This document shows positions 1-8,295 of a stretch of 20,950 nt of DNA, one piece after another. Made by a program: the position numbers and the translations under genes. Within the stretch, counting starts at the first letter, position 1, and every line of letters begins with the position of its first letter. The DNA comes from Deltaproteobacteria bacterium (GTDB lineage Bacteria; Desulfobacterota; Desulfobacteria; Desulfobacterales; Desulfatirhabdiaceae). A model generated the notes under the pieces. It was given only the letters and a program-made list of their open reading frames with translations. It was not told the DNA's origin and did no database searches. The stretch spans positions 1 to 20,950 of the forward strand of contig JAPLJE010000341.1 in NCBI GenBank assembly GCA_026388755.1. The letters are read 5' to 3'.

Positions 1-46
1 TGAGATCATTGAAAAGGGAGAGGATTTAATTGTCCAGGACCAATAA
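1..46 (+). CDS. 3' end of an upstream gene (partial, unidentified)
   Basis: An open frame enters from the left edge and ends at the TAA at 44-46, giving a C-terminal tail reading EIIEKGEDLIVQDQ. It would overlap the TTG start of the next gene by 17 nt, as expected in a tightly packed operon. Only about 15 codons are visible, so no family can be named. Its existence is inferred from the open frame and the operon packing. Confidence 0.35.
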   Translation, partial: EIIEKGEDLIVQDQ

Positions 47-1292
47 CTCTTCAGATCCCGGCTATCCGGTTGCGATAACCGGAATCGGCATGGTAACCCC
101 CTTGGGGATTACCACAAAATCGTGTTGGGAAAACCTGCTTCTGGGGAAATCGGGGATTACCCGCATTACCAAATTTGATTCGAAAAACTGTTTGACTCAA
201 ATTGGCGGCCAGCTTCCAGAATCGTATCTGGAATGGGAAAATAGCCATATTCCTAAACGCATGACAAAGCAGACCATCCAGACGACCCGAATTTTTCGTC
301 TTTGTGCGTCGGATGCAATTCAGGACAGCGGACTTGAAGTGGACAGCCTCAACCTGAAACGCTGTGCAGTGGTGGTCGGAACGAGCGGCGCCAGTGTCAG
401 AAGTCCGGAAGATCATGAAACAGGACTCGATAAGTACAAGATTATTCGGGAAATGTTCAATGCGATTCCCGCAAGGGTCAGTCTGGATTATGGGTTTCAG
501 GGGCCTTCATTTACCTTGTCTTCATCCAGTGAATCCGGAGTCTGTGCGGTTGCCAGGGCGTATGATGCGATCCGATGGGGAAAGGCCGATCTGGTGGTAA
601 CCGGTGGGGTGGATACCCTTCTGACGCAGAACTTCATCAAGCGGTTCGGCAGGTTCAACCTGCTGACCGCGGATAATGCATTTCCGGAAAAAGCCATAAA
701 ACCTTTTGATTTGTACCGAAGCGGTTTTGCGCTTTCAGATGGCGGTTGTGCTCTGATTCTGGAATCGGCTTCTCACGCCATTCAGCGTAACGCCCGTATG
801 TACGCCTGGATCACGGGTTATGGCAGTTTCACCGATGCAGGGCAAACAGCGCTTTCGCATGAGAAAATGGCAAATACCCTATTGGGGGCTCTGAAAAATT
901 CAGGGCTCAGACCTGATCATATCGGCTATATCTGTGCAAATGGTACGGCCACAATTAACAATGACCGCTGTGAAACGCTGGCGATTAAGTCGGTTTTTGG
1001 CGACATTGCTTCCCACCTTCTGATCAGCGCCACCAAGTCCATGCTGGGCCACATGATGGGGGCTTCCGGTGTTGCGGACATTGCTATTGCCTCTCTGGCG
1101 CTACACACAAAACAAATCCCTCCGACCATTAATTATTCAGATCCTGATCCGGAATGTGATCTGAATTATGTCCCCAATAAAATGATTGAAGTCAGTTCCC
1201 TGAAAGCTGCCATGACACAGGACTTCGGTTTCGGAGGACATCACTGCGCCATGGTATTGGAAAAAACACTTCAGGATCAAAAAATTGAATAA
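30..1292 (+). CDS. Ketosynthase-like protein with degenerate active site (chain-length-factor-like)
   Basis: A 420-aa protein with the full thiolase-fold layout of FabF-type beta-ketoacyl-ACP synthases, and near-identical residue numbering to E. coli FabF. The nucleophile loop reads GPSFTLSSSSESG (158-170), so Ser167 (codon AGT, 528-530) sits where FabF has Cys163. The first catalytic His is replaced: ANGTAT (303-308) puts Asn304 (codon AAT, 939-941) at the His303 position. The second His is kept in KSMLGHMMG (His341), as is the C-terminal GFGG loop (400-403). A KS without Cys and His303 should not condense by the normal route; in type II PKS and aryl-polyene systems such proteins are chain-length factors paired with an active KS. 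No active KS is in the window, so a partner upstream is inferred. The start is TTG with an AGGGAGAGG-like ribosome site about 7 nt before it; the first in-frame ATG (90) would cut into the conserved N-terminal strand. Confidence 0.9.
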   Translation: MSRTNNSSDPGYPVAITGIGMVTPLGITTKSCWENLLLGKSGITRITKFDSKNCLTQIGGQLPESYLEWENSHIPKRMTKQTIQTTRIFRLCASDAIQDSGLEVDSLNLKRCAVVVGTSGASVRSPEDHETGLDKYKIIREMFNAIPARVSLDYGFQGPSFTLSSSSESGVCAVARAYDAIRWGKADLVVTGGVDTLLTQNFIKRFGRFNLLTADNAFPEKAIKPFDLYRSGFALSDGGCALILESASHAIQRNARMYAWITGYGSFTDAGQTALSHEKMANTLLGALKNSGLRPDHIGYICANGTATINNDRCETLAIKSVFGDIASHLLISATKSMLGHMMGASGVADIAIASLALHTKQIPPTINYSDPDPECDLNYVPNKMIEVSSLKAAMTQDFGFGGHHCAMVLEKTLQDQKIE

Positions 1293-1306
1293 CGGCTGCC
1301 CCATCG

Positions 1307-2227
1307 ATGCGCTATCCTGATACCAAAGCTGAATCCTCTCCCATAGGCATTTTAATCCCCGGAATCGGCATTTCTTATGCGGATGCTGTGAGATCCATGA
1401 AAAATGAATCCCGGTTTCAGCAATATTGTCAGATCGCTGGATTTGATGCCGGTTATCTGAATAATCAAACGTCTCCATATGAGATCAACGACACCCTGGA
1501 CACCCAGAAACTGTCTTATGTGGTCAATTGTGTGATGTGCGACCAGTATGAGAAAAAACAAATACGCATGGATTATGTGGTTGGATACAGTATGGGCATT
1601 TATGCCGCACTTTATTGCGGCGGCTATTATGCATTTGAAACCGGTTTGCAGATTCTTGAAAAAGCATTTGAACTGATCCGCGACTATTGTGAGTCCACTC
1701 CTTATGACTATGGAATGGGACTTATACTGGGATTGACTGAATCCGAAATCCGGGGACTGCTGTTTAGTGGCGTGGGAGAAGGTATTGATATTGCGGTTTA
1801 CAATGGAATACGCGGTTTTGTTGTTGCAGGCGTCAGAGAAAAAGTTCAGACCTGTCTGCAAAAAGCCCTGTCATTTGGGGCTCTGGGCGTTAAGGCGATT
1901 CATACCCATCATCCGTATCACACGCTGTTGTTAAATGAAACCTTTATGCCATTTTCCCGGTACCTGAGTACCCTTTCGTTTGCAGTTCCATCCCACAAAG
2001 TGCTTTCACCCATAGACGGAGATGTGGTGACAGCAGAGAATGCGGCCAATGTCATTGCAACAGCACTCTGCACCCCCCTTCATTTTGAGAAGGTGATCCA
2101 CGTTCTGGCTAACGACCTTCATGTGCAACACTGTTATGAAACCAGTCCGATTAAATCCATGCGAAATCTGGTTCGATACATTAATCGGCATATTCGTATT
2201 CACTGTCTTCATGAGGAAACGGTATGA
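1307..2227 (+). CDS. FabD-like acyl-CoA:ACP acyltransferase, divergent
   Basis: A 306-aa protein aligning with malonyl-CoA:ACP transacylase (FabD). The nucleophile elbow is GYSMG (93-97; Ser95, matching FabD Ser92 of GHSLG), and the partner His is His205 in PYHTLLL (FabD His201). Two substrate features are missing: the Arg117 position, which grips the malonate carboxylate, aligns with Ala120, and the N-terminal GQGSQ oxyanion loop is replaced by PGIGIS. From family knowledge this argues against malonyl specificity and for an uncharged acyl group such as acetyl or fatty acyl, or for lost activity. It lies 14 nt after the ketosynthase-like gene and overlaps the next gene by 4 nt (ATGA), so the three are probably translationally coupled. 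The acyltransferase fold is secure; the substrate is unknown. Confidence 0.8.
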   Translation: MRYPDTKAESSPIGILIPGIGISYADAVRSMKNESRFQQYCQIAGFDAGYLNNQTSPYEINDTLDTQKLSYVVNCVMCDQYEKKQIRMDYVVGYSMGIYAALYCGGYYAFETGLQILEKAFELIRDYCESTPYDYGMGLILGLTESEIRGLLFSGVGEGIDIAVYNGIRGFVVAGVREKVQTCLQKALSFGALGVKAIHTHHPYHTLLLNETFMPFSRYLSTLSFAVPSHKVLSPIDGDVVTAENAANVIATALCTPLHFEKVIHVLANDLHVQHCYETSPIKSMRNLVRYINRHIRIHCLHEETV

Positions 2228-3456
2228 AGCATGTTGGTATCATTGGTTATGGGAAAATGGGCGCTGCGATCTTCAAACTTTTTGCGGCAAGGCCTTATTC
2301 GATTACGGTTGTCACTGAAACCCGGCAGGAAGCTTTGGATGCAGCCGATGGTTTTTTCAAAAAACTGGAACGGTCTTTTAAACGTAAGTCCATCTCAGAG
2401 AAAACCTATTATTTTCAGAAAAGCGCCATACGATTTACCCATTGCCTTGAAGAACTGGCTTCGGCAGATCTTGTGATTGAAGCGGCTTTTGAGGACTTCC
2501 AGATTAAGACGGCAATATTTAACCGTCTGGAATCTTTTGTGGATTCCCATACACTCATTGTTACCAACACCTCGTCCCTGTCCATTCGGAATTTGTCGCT
2601 GGGATTCCGATATCCGGACCGATTTTGTGGATTTCATTTTTTCAATCCAATTCCCCTGATCAATCTGGTTGAAATTATCAAAACAGATCACACTGCACCT
2701 GAATTGATTGCAAATCTGCGGTCTGTTTCAAGGGAAATCGGCAAATTTTCCATTTCGGTTAATGATGCTCCGGGTTCTGTGATCAATGCCATTCTGGCTT
2801 ATTACTATATTGAGGCAATTTATCTTCTGGAAGATGGTGTGATACTGCCATCGGAAATCGACAGGATATCTAGGCAATTTTTCTATGTAGGGCCCTGTGA
2901 ATCCCTTGACATCATCGGCATTGATTTCTTTGTTTCGGCGTCAAAAAATGCAATCCAGGCGGGGACGATCTATCCCATTCGACAGTATTTGAAGGACCGG
3001 GGAAATGAGCCGGATATTCAGGTTGATGCCAGCACCGAAATCAGGCTTCCTTTTTTGCTTGAGAAGTTGGTGACTACCGGCAGATGGGGTCGGAGAGTTT
3101 CAAGAGGTATCTATTGTTATGAGGATGCCTCCATGGATGAAGCCATGAGTTTTTATCAGGAACCAGGGAGGTCTTTCAGTGCTGCGGCGGCTGCCGAAAG
3201 GGATTCCCTGGTGGCACTGAGATTGCTGTATGCCATTTTTAATGGCTGTCTGTTTTCGCTTTTTCATCAGATGGCTTCCAGGGAAGATATTGACTGCGGT
3301 GTAAAAGAAGTTCTTCATATGAAAAATGGGCCTTTTGCCATGATGAAAGACATCGGAACCGCAGCCCTTGAGAAGAATTTTGATTTCCTGCATCAACGTG
3401 CCGGGAAAAGGTTTGCCCGGTCAGGCTCAATCCGTTTGGAGTCCATACTTTTGTAG
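2224..3456 (+). CDS. 3-hydroxyacyl-CoA dehydrogenase family protein
   Basis: A 410-aa NAD-dependent 3-hydroxyacyl-CoA dehydrogenase. The Rossmann fold starts at residue 3 with GYGKMG (8-13). The family signature runs through NTSSLS (115-120), GFHFFNP with catalytic His138, LVEII with Glu150, and DAPGSVIN with Asn188, so the catalytic set appears complete. Two C-terminal helical domains follow (about 182-280 and 325-410), as in PaaH/FadB-type enzymes. The usual reaction is reversible (S)-3-hydroxyacyl-CoA to 3-ketoacyl-CoA conversion. In this operon, next to a KS-like protein and an acyltransferase and with no FabG visible, it may act in the reducing direction; that is inference. The start ATG overlaps the TGA of the acyltransferase gene. 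Confidence 0.88.
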   Translation: MKHVGIIGYGKMGAAIFKLFAARPYSITVVTETRQEALDAADGFFKKLERSFKRKSISEKTYYFQKSAIRFTHCLEELASADLVIEAAFEDFQIKTAIFNRLESFVDSHTLIVTNTSSLSIRNLSLGFRYPDRFCGFHFFNPIPLINLVEIIKTDHTAPELIANLRSVSREIGKFSISVNDAPGSVINAILAYYYIEAIYLLEDGVILPSEIDRISRQFFYVGPCESLDIIGIDFFVSASKNAIQAGTIYPIRQYLKDRGNEPDIQVDASTEIRLPFLLEKLVTTGRWGRRVSRGIYCYEDASMDEAMSFYQEPGRSFSAAAAAERDSLVALRLLYAIFNGCLFSLFHQMASREDIDCGVKEVLHMKNGPFAMMKDIGTAALEKNFDFLHQRAGKRFARSGSIRLESILL

Positions 3457-3469
3457 CGCTGGGATTGTC

Positions 3470-4147
3470 ATGAAATCAATCATTGCCTTGAAGCAGGTAT
3501 CCAAAACTTATCATTTGGGGGGTACCGAAGTCCATGCTCTTCAGGAAATCAATCTGGATATCGATCCAGGCGAATTTGTTGCGGTCTGGGGTCCTTCGGG
3601 TTCCGGGAAGACCACATTGATGAATCTGATCGGTGTCATCGATGAACCTTCGTCAGGACTGTTGATCTTGAACGGTCATGATATTTCCGGACTTTCAGAC
3701 AATGAGAAATCTGTACTGAGAAATCTCTCTATCGGGTTTGTGTTTCAGCAATTTAATTTGATACCGGTTCTATCTGCTCTGGAAAATGTGATGTTGCCGC
3801 TTCAGATCCGGGGAATTTCTCAGTCAGAGTCCAGAAAAACCGCCATGAACCGGCTGGATCAGGTCGAGCTTTCCGAATTTGTTACCCACCGGCCGGATAA
3901 ACTTTCCGGCGGGCAACAGCAGCGAGTTGCCATTGCCAGGGCTCTAGTGACCAATCCCCATCTGGTTATTGCCGATGAGCCAACGGCCAATCTGGATTCC
4001 AAAACTGCCATGAAAGTCATTGGGCTGATGCGAAAGCTGAACACGTCCGAAGGAACAACCTTTATTTTTTCAACCCATGATCAGCGGCTACTGGACAATG
4101 TTTCCAGACGCATTCATCTGGCAGATGGACGGATATTGGAGGAATAA
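3470..4147 (+). CDS. ABC transporter ATP-binding protein, LolD/MacB type
   Basis: A 225-aa ATPase subunit with every ABC motif: Walker A GPSGSGKTT (about 42-50), Q-loop FVFQQFN, signature LSGGQQQRVAIARAL, Walker B LVIADEPTANLD and H-loop STHDQ. The sequence style (ALQEINLDIDPGEFVAVWGPSGSG) is that of the LolD/MacB/FtsE group, which powers extraction of substrates from the inner membrane by FtsX-type permeases rather than import. The frame is open upstream to 3368, but that would overlap the dehydrogenase gene; the ATG at 3470 starts right at the conserved IALKQVSKTY strand, 13 nt after the previous stop. Its cognate permease follows 6 nt downstream and is disrupted. Confidence 0.95.
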   Translation: MKSIIALKQVSKTYHLGGTEVHALQEINLDIDPGEFVAVWGPSGSGKTTLMNLIGVIDEPSSGLLILNGHDISGLSDNEKSVLRNLSIGFVFQQFNLIPVLSALENVMLPLQIRGISQSESRKTAMNRLDQVELSEFVTHRPDKLSGGQQQRVAIARALVTNPHLVIADEPTANLDSKTAMKVIGLMRKLNTSEGTTFIFSTHDQRLLDNVSRRIHLADGRILEE

Positions 4148-4153
4148 GCGTCA

Positions 4154-5382
4154 ATGACTGCATGGATTAAGATTGCCTTAAGGAATTTGATCAAAAACCG
4201 GAGACGATCCCTTTTTACCATGCTGGCCATTATGCTGGGCTTTGCCGCGGTAAATTTGTTTGGCGGCTTTACCACTTATATGTATCAGGCTAATCGCGAA
4301 GGATCCATTTATTCGGCTTTTCAGGGACATTTAACCATCGTGCGGAAAGGTTTTTTTGAAAACGACCGGACCGATCCCCTGAGGTTACTGCTGACAACGC
4401 AGGAAATGTCGGAAATCCGGGATGCCTGTCAGAAAATCTCCGATGTCGTGCTGGTGACACCACAACTGCGTCTGAATGGGCTGATTACCGATGGAAAAGT
4501 TTCCACCATCTATATTGCACAGGGCTATGTTCCCTCTTCTCAGGATGCATTTATGAAGCGAACCCAGTTGAAATTAATGGAGCCTTTCGAAGGAAAAAAG
4601 CTTCAAGATGAAGCGGAAAACGGCATTGGAATTTCGAGAGGGCTATCACGGGTTCTAAACCTGAAAATTGGATCCGAAGTGGTGCTCATGGCAACCACCG
4701 CAGAAGGACAGATGAATGCCATGGATGCCGAAATTTATCAGCTTTTCGATTCCCCTGCAGCCGGTCTGAATGACCGGCTCATTCGTGTACCGTTCCGCTT
4801 TGCCCAACAGCTCTATGATACCAGTGGCGCGCATGTGATGTCGGTCCTTCTGGATAAAACCGGTCAGACGGAGTCAGTTCGGAATCAGCTTCAGAAAATC
4901 TTTGAAGAAAAGCAGATGCGTATCGAGGTCAAGACATGGAATGAGCTTAGTGAATGGTATACAAAGGTAAAGAACATGTTTGACATCATTTTCCTTTTCC
5001 TGTTTATCATTGTGTTTATCATTGTGACCATGAGCGTCGTCAATACGATGAGCATGGCTGTGCTGGAACGCACCCGTGAAATTGGAACACTGCGCGCAGA
5101 GGCGTGCTATTTCTGTTTGCCGTTGAAAGTTTCCTGATCGGCATCGGAGGGGTTGTCGGGGGATCGCTGCTGAGTTTTGCAGCATTGCAGGGGATCAATT
5201 ACTTCAAGCCCATGTGGACTCCTCCGGGAATAACGGTGCAGATTCCCCTCCGCATCATTTTTACAGTTGAATTTTTTTGTTACAGCAGTGGTTTTTTGCT
5301 GATCCTGTGCCTGGTGGCATCATTGATTCCGGCCAGAAGAGCCGCCAATCAGAATATTGTGGATGCCTTGGGTCACGTCTGA
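4154..5382 (+). pseudogene. FtsX/LolC-type ABC permease, frameshifted
   Basis: Two frames together encode one MacB/LolC-like permease. The first (4154-5137) has the N-terminal membrane segment (about residues 19-40), a periplasmic domain and a second membrane segment (about 276-298), then reaches NTMSMAVLERTREIGTLRA, a hallmark of FtsX permeases, before switching to non-family residues and stopping. The rest of the family pattern resumes in another frame from about 5095 (RRGVLFLFAVESFLIG) and ends with ASLIPARRAANQNIVDALGHV at 5382. Family members have about five more residues (GxxR-type) between TLRA and the next helix, so roughly 16 nt appear to be lost around 5096-5100, not a single base. 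As written the last two membrane helices are out of frame and the transporter should not work. The neighbours on both sides are intact, so a consensus error is a live alternative. Confidence 0.85.
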
Positions 5383-5421
5383 GTTCATCGGAGCAGATTC
5401 CTATTCTTGGAGATTTTTGAT

Positions 5422-6174
5422 ATGCTGAACTGGAGATGGATAGTCGCAGGTGTTTTTCTGGTGTTCGTGATTGCGGGGGCAGGCATTTCGTCCGACCAGA
5501 TGACCTCAAGAGAGATATTGTCCCGTGCCGATATGGCCAGAGGAAATCTTGAAGGGGTGAAGTGGCTGGTCAATATTGTCTCGATCGAAAACAATACCGG
5601 CCAGAGCCGAAGCCTGAATGTCCTGGCGAGGGGGTATGATTTTCTGGGTATCATGACAGAACCTCCCAAAGTCAAGAATCAAAAAATCATCATGATTGAC
5701 CATAACATGTGGTACACCAAACCCGGGCTGAAGAAACCGGTCCCGGTTTCTTCCCGACAGAAGCTGATTGGTGGCGCCGCCTATGGGGACATCGCGGCAA
5801 CCAATTATGCAGATGATTATGCGCCGAATCCTATGCCGGATGAGACCATCAACGGTGAGCTGTGTTATGTGTTCAATCTGAAGGCTGTGAGTAAAAAGTC
5901 GACTTATGACCAGATCAAATACTGGATATCGAAAGAGCGAATGGTCGGTGTAAAGTCAGAGTTCTATACCGTTTCCGGAAAACTCTTTAAAACCGCTTTG
6001 TTTGAATACGACAACCAGATTGTCATTGAGAACAAACCCAATCCCTTCATTTCCAAAATGACCATCACAGATGCCTTGGTTGAAACAAACATCACTGCCC
6101 TGATTTTCAACGATAATAAGCTGGTCAGGGTTCCGGATTCAACATTTGATATGAATGTGTTTTCAGAGCAATAA
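5422..6174 (+). CDS. LolA-like outer membrane lipoprotein-sorting protein
   Basis: A 250-aa secreted protein. The start is set by GGAG (5409-5412) 9 nt before the ATG; a TTG five codons upstream is in frame but has no comparable site. A signal peptide covers about residues 1-23 (hydrophobic WIVAGVFLVFVIAGAG). The mature part fits the LolA-fold family often annotated as outer membrane lipoprotein-sorting protein: the stretch HNMWYTKPGLKKPVPVSSRQ, then GGAAYGDIAATNYADDYAPN, is the usual printed-strand signature. Members sit beside FtsX-type or MMPL exporters and are thought to carry lipid or lipoprotein cargo across the periplasm. Position directly after the ABC ATPase and permease genes supports that role; the cargo is unknown. 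Confidence 0.8.
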   Translation: MLNWRWIVAGVFLVFVIAGAGISSDQMTSREILSRADMARGNLEGVKWLVNIVSIENNTGQSRSLNVLARGYDFLGIMTEPPKVKNQKIIMIDHNMWYTKPGLKKPVPVSSRQKLIGGAAYGDIAATNYADDYAPNPMPDETINGELCYVFNLKAVSKKSTYDQIKYWISKERMVGVKSEFYTVSGKLFKTALFEYDNQIVIENKPNPFISKMTITDALVETNITALIFNDNKLVRVPDSTFDMNVFSEQ

Positions 6175-6180
6175 GAAATC

Positions 6181-6186
6181 GGGAGG
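6181..6186 (+). promoter_or_regulatory. Ribosome binding site that decides a GTG start
   Basis: GGGAGG lies 10 nt upstream of the GTG at 6197. The alternative ATG at 6155 lies inside the preceding gene, lacks such a site, and would put 14 charged or polar residues ahead of a clean signal peptide. The GTG start is therefore preferred. Confidence 0.55.
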
Positions 6187-6196
6187 CAACTCTGCG

Positions 6197-7570
6197 GTGA
6201 TTTCATGGAATGCATTCTGTATCACGTTATTGCTGGCGATTATCGGTATATGGGGGGCTCTGGAGACGTTTTCAGCAGAACTCCCGTCCCTTTCGGCTGC
6301 TGAAGACTCGCAACAATCCGCTGGTTCGGTCTGGACTGGCGAGTTGGCGGACGGGTTTAAATACCTGTTTAAGACCGTGCTTTCCGGTTCGGTAATTCAG
6401 CCATCGGATTCATCGCAAAATCCCCATAACGATTTTCTTCAGATTCCTCGCTACATCCTTAAAGGTGAATTTCGTCCGGACTTTTCCCTGGCGTTTCGAG
6501 ACATTAAATTGAGCATTAAACCCAGGTTTGTCGGATTCTGGCAGGAGTGGGAGGATGGCCCGCTGAAAGGCCAGGATAAAACCAATGATGATATCTATGT
6601 CAATGAATGGCTGGCCAGCTACAAGCTCCATGAAAACTGGTTCGTATCGTATGGAAGGGAGAATCTCCAGTGGGGTCCGTCGTTTCTGTTGTCGCCATCC
6701 AATCCATTTTTTAGGGATAATGGGCAATCCAATCCCCGGCAGGAGGTTAAGGGAATGGATTTTACGCGTACTCTCTGGGTGATGAGTCCGGCGTGGACCC
6801 TGTCGTTGATTGGCAATGTCGGCAAAGGGGAACAGACTTTCCTGTATGAATTCGAACCCACCTATGCGATTAAAATAGATTACACGGCATTTCGAAAATA
6901 TGGCAGTCTGATCGGTTCATACACCGAGAATGACCGATTCCATCTCGGCGGTTTCGGCGGATGGACGGTTTCCGATGGCTTGATGCTCTACACTGAGGGA
7001 AGCATTTCCCCAGGTACAAATGCACTGTACCCCCGAACGACGTATTTTCAGCCGCTTGACCTGGAATTAATCCGAATGGTGGCTGCAAAAAATGATTCGG
7101 CAGCCCTTGAGGCCTTAATGCTGTTTGGCGGGTCTTATACTTTTGAATCGGGCCAGGCGGTAACCGCTGAATATGTTTTCAACAGCGCCGGATATTCCCG
7201 TGAAGAGGCTGAATCATACTATCAATACAGACGGGTGGCTTCCCGATTTTACGGTTATCCTTACCCCATCGGAGATCTTACGAAACTTGCCCTGCTGCAG
7301 ACGCTGGATCCCAAATTAAGGCTTCTCCGGCAGAATTATCTCATGCTGCAGTATCAGGAAACACAAATCTGGGAAAAGCTGAATCTGCTGATTCGCTATA
7401 CCATTAATCTTGATGACACATCCAGTCAGCTTATTTCCATGTTGGGATACGATCTCGGGGATCATACGCAGCTTTTTCTGATTGGAAACCAGAACATCGG
7501 AAATACGGAAACCGAATTTGGATCTTTTTATGAATATGGCGTAACAGTTGGTATTGAATATATATTTTAG
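6197..7570 (+). CDS. Outer membrane beta-barrel protein, unassigned family
   Basis: With the GTG start the product is 457 aa, beginning with a signal peptide (about 1-28, core FCITLLLAIIGIWGAL, cut likely near FSA/EL). The mature chain has many alternating polar/hydrophobic strands rich in Tyr, Trp and Gly and ends with aromatic residues and a terminal Phe (GVTVGIEYIF), the usual signal for BAM-assembled outer-membrane barrels. The stretch ENWFVSYGRENLQWGPSFLL followed by SPSNPFF resembles the rim region of Wzi- or alginate-export-like barrels, but the match is too weak to name the family. It follows the LolA-like gene by 22 nt and precedes the isomerase-like gene by 10 nt, so it is a candidate outer-membrane receiver or exit for whatever the ABC and LolA-like proteins carry. 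Confidence 0.75.
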   Translation: MISWNAFCITLLLAIIGIWGALETFSAELPSLSAAEDSQQSAGSVWTGELADGFKYLFKTVLSGSVIQPSDSSQNPHNDFLQIPRYILKGEFRPDFSLAFRDIKLSIKPRFVGFWQEWEDGPLKGQDKTNDDIYVNEWLASYKLHENWFVSYGRENLQWGPSFLLSPSNPFFRDNGQSNPRQEVKGMDFTRTLWVMSPAWTLSLIGNVGKGEQTFLYEFEPTYAIKIDYTAFRKYGSLIGSYTENDRFHLGGFGGWTVSDGLMLYTEGSISPGTNALYPRTTYFQPLDLELIRMVAAKNDSAALEALMLFGGSYTFESGQAVTAEYVFNSAGYSREEAESYYQYRRVASRFYGYPYPIGDLTKLALLQTLDPKLRLLRQNYLMLQYQETQIWEKLNLLIRYTINLDDTSSQLISMLGYDLGDHTQLFLIGNQNIGNTETEFGSFYEYGVTVGIEYIF

Positions 7571-7580
7571 GAGGAAAACC

Positions 7581-8243
7581 ATGGCGGTGATTGAATATAT
7601 TGTGGATGGACATGTGGCTGTTGTCACCCTGAACAGCGGAGAGAATCACTTTAATCCATCATTTTTACAAAGTTTTTTATCTGTTCTAGATGAAGTTGAA
7701 AGCAAAACCGAAGCCACAACAATAGTGGTGACATCATCTCATGAAAAGATTTTTTCCAACGGTATTGACCTGGAGTGGCTGGTTCCGGTCATTCAGAAAG
7801 GGGATGTCCTGGGCGCGAAGGCTTTTTTTTATCTGTTAAACCAGTTATTTAATGCAGGCGGCGCCATTCTTTGCTGTGCGTTCGATTTCCGGTTCATGCG
7901 CTCGGACAGAGGCTTTTTTTGTTTTCCGGAAGTGGATCTGGGGATCCCTTTTTTACCGGGGATGAATGCCCTGTTGAAAAAGGCCATTCCCATGTATAAA
8001 CTCGAAGAAATGGAATATACCGGAAACCGTCTGACAGCTGCGGCGTGCGAACAGCATCACATCATTACTCAGGCCTGTACCATTCAGGATCTGATGCCGC
8101 AGACCCTGTCATTTGCAAAATCCGTGAACAAGAAGCGGGCAGTGGTTCAGGAGATGAAACTGCGACTGAACAAGGATATTGTCCATGCCATCGATGTCGA
8201 AGATGTGCCGTTTATCGAGTCCGGAAAATTCAATATCGGATAA
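7581..8243 (+). CDS. Crotonase-fold protein, probable delta3-delta2 enoyl isomerase type
   Basis: A 220-aa enoyl-CoA hydratase/isomerase superfamily protein, short for the family (about 250-260). The start follows a perfect AGGAGG (7569-7574) 6 nt before the ATG; the frame is open further up but that overlaps the barrel gene. The first oxyanion-hole segment is FSNGIDL (58-64), the second AGGAILCCAFD (92-102). Hydratases carry two Glu; the Glu144 position is Ile96 here, while the Glu164 position is kept as Glu117 in FPEVDLGIPF. One-Glu crotonases with the MRSDRGFF...EVDLG pattern are delta3,delta2-enoyl-CoA isomerases, and FabM of streptococci is a crotonase-fold isomerase that introduces double bonds during synthesis. 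An isomerase acting on chains from this operon is inferred; direct substrate evidence is lacking. Confidence 0.8.
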   Translation: MAVIEYIVDGHVAVVTLNSGENHFNPSFLQSFLSVLDEVESKTEATTIVVTSSHEKIFSNGIDLEWLVPVIQKGDVLGAKAFFYLLNQLFNAGGAILCCAFDFRFMRSDRGFFCFPEVDLGIPFLPGMNALLKKAIPMYKLEEMEYTGNRLTAAACEQHHIITQACTIQDLMPQTLSFAKSVNKKRAVVQEMKLRLNKDIVHAIDVEDVPFIESGKFNIG

Positions 8244-8295
8244 CCTGTCACGACCAGTCGGCCGCAACCTCTTTAATTGTTGAAAAAGGCCATCG

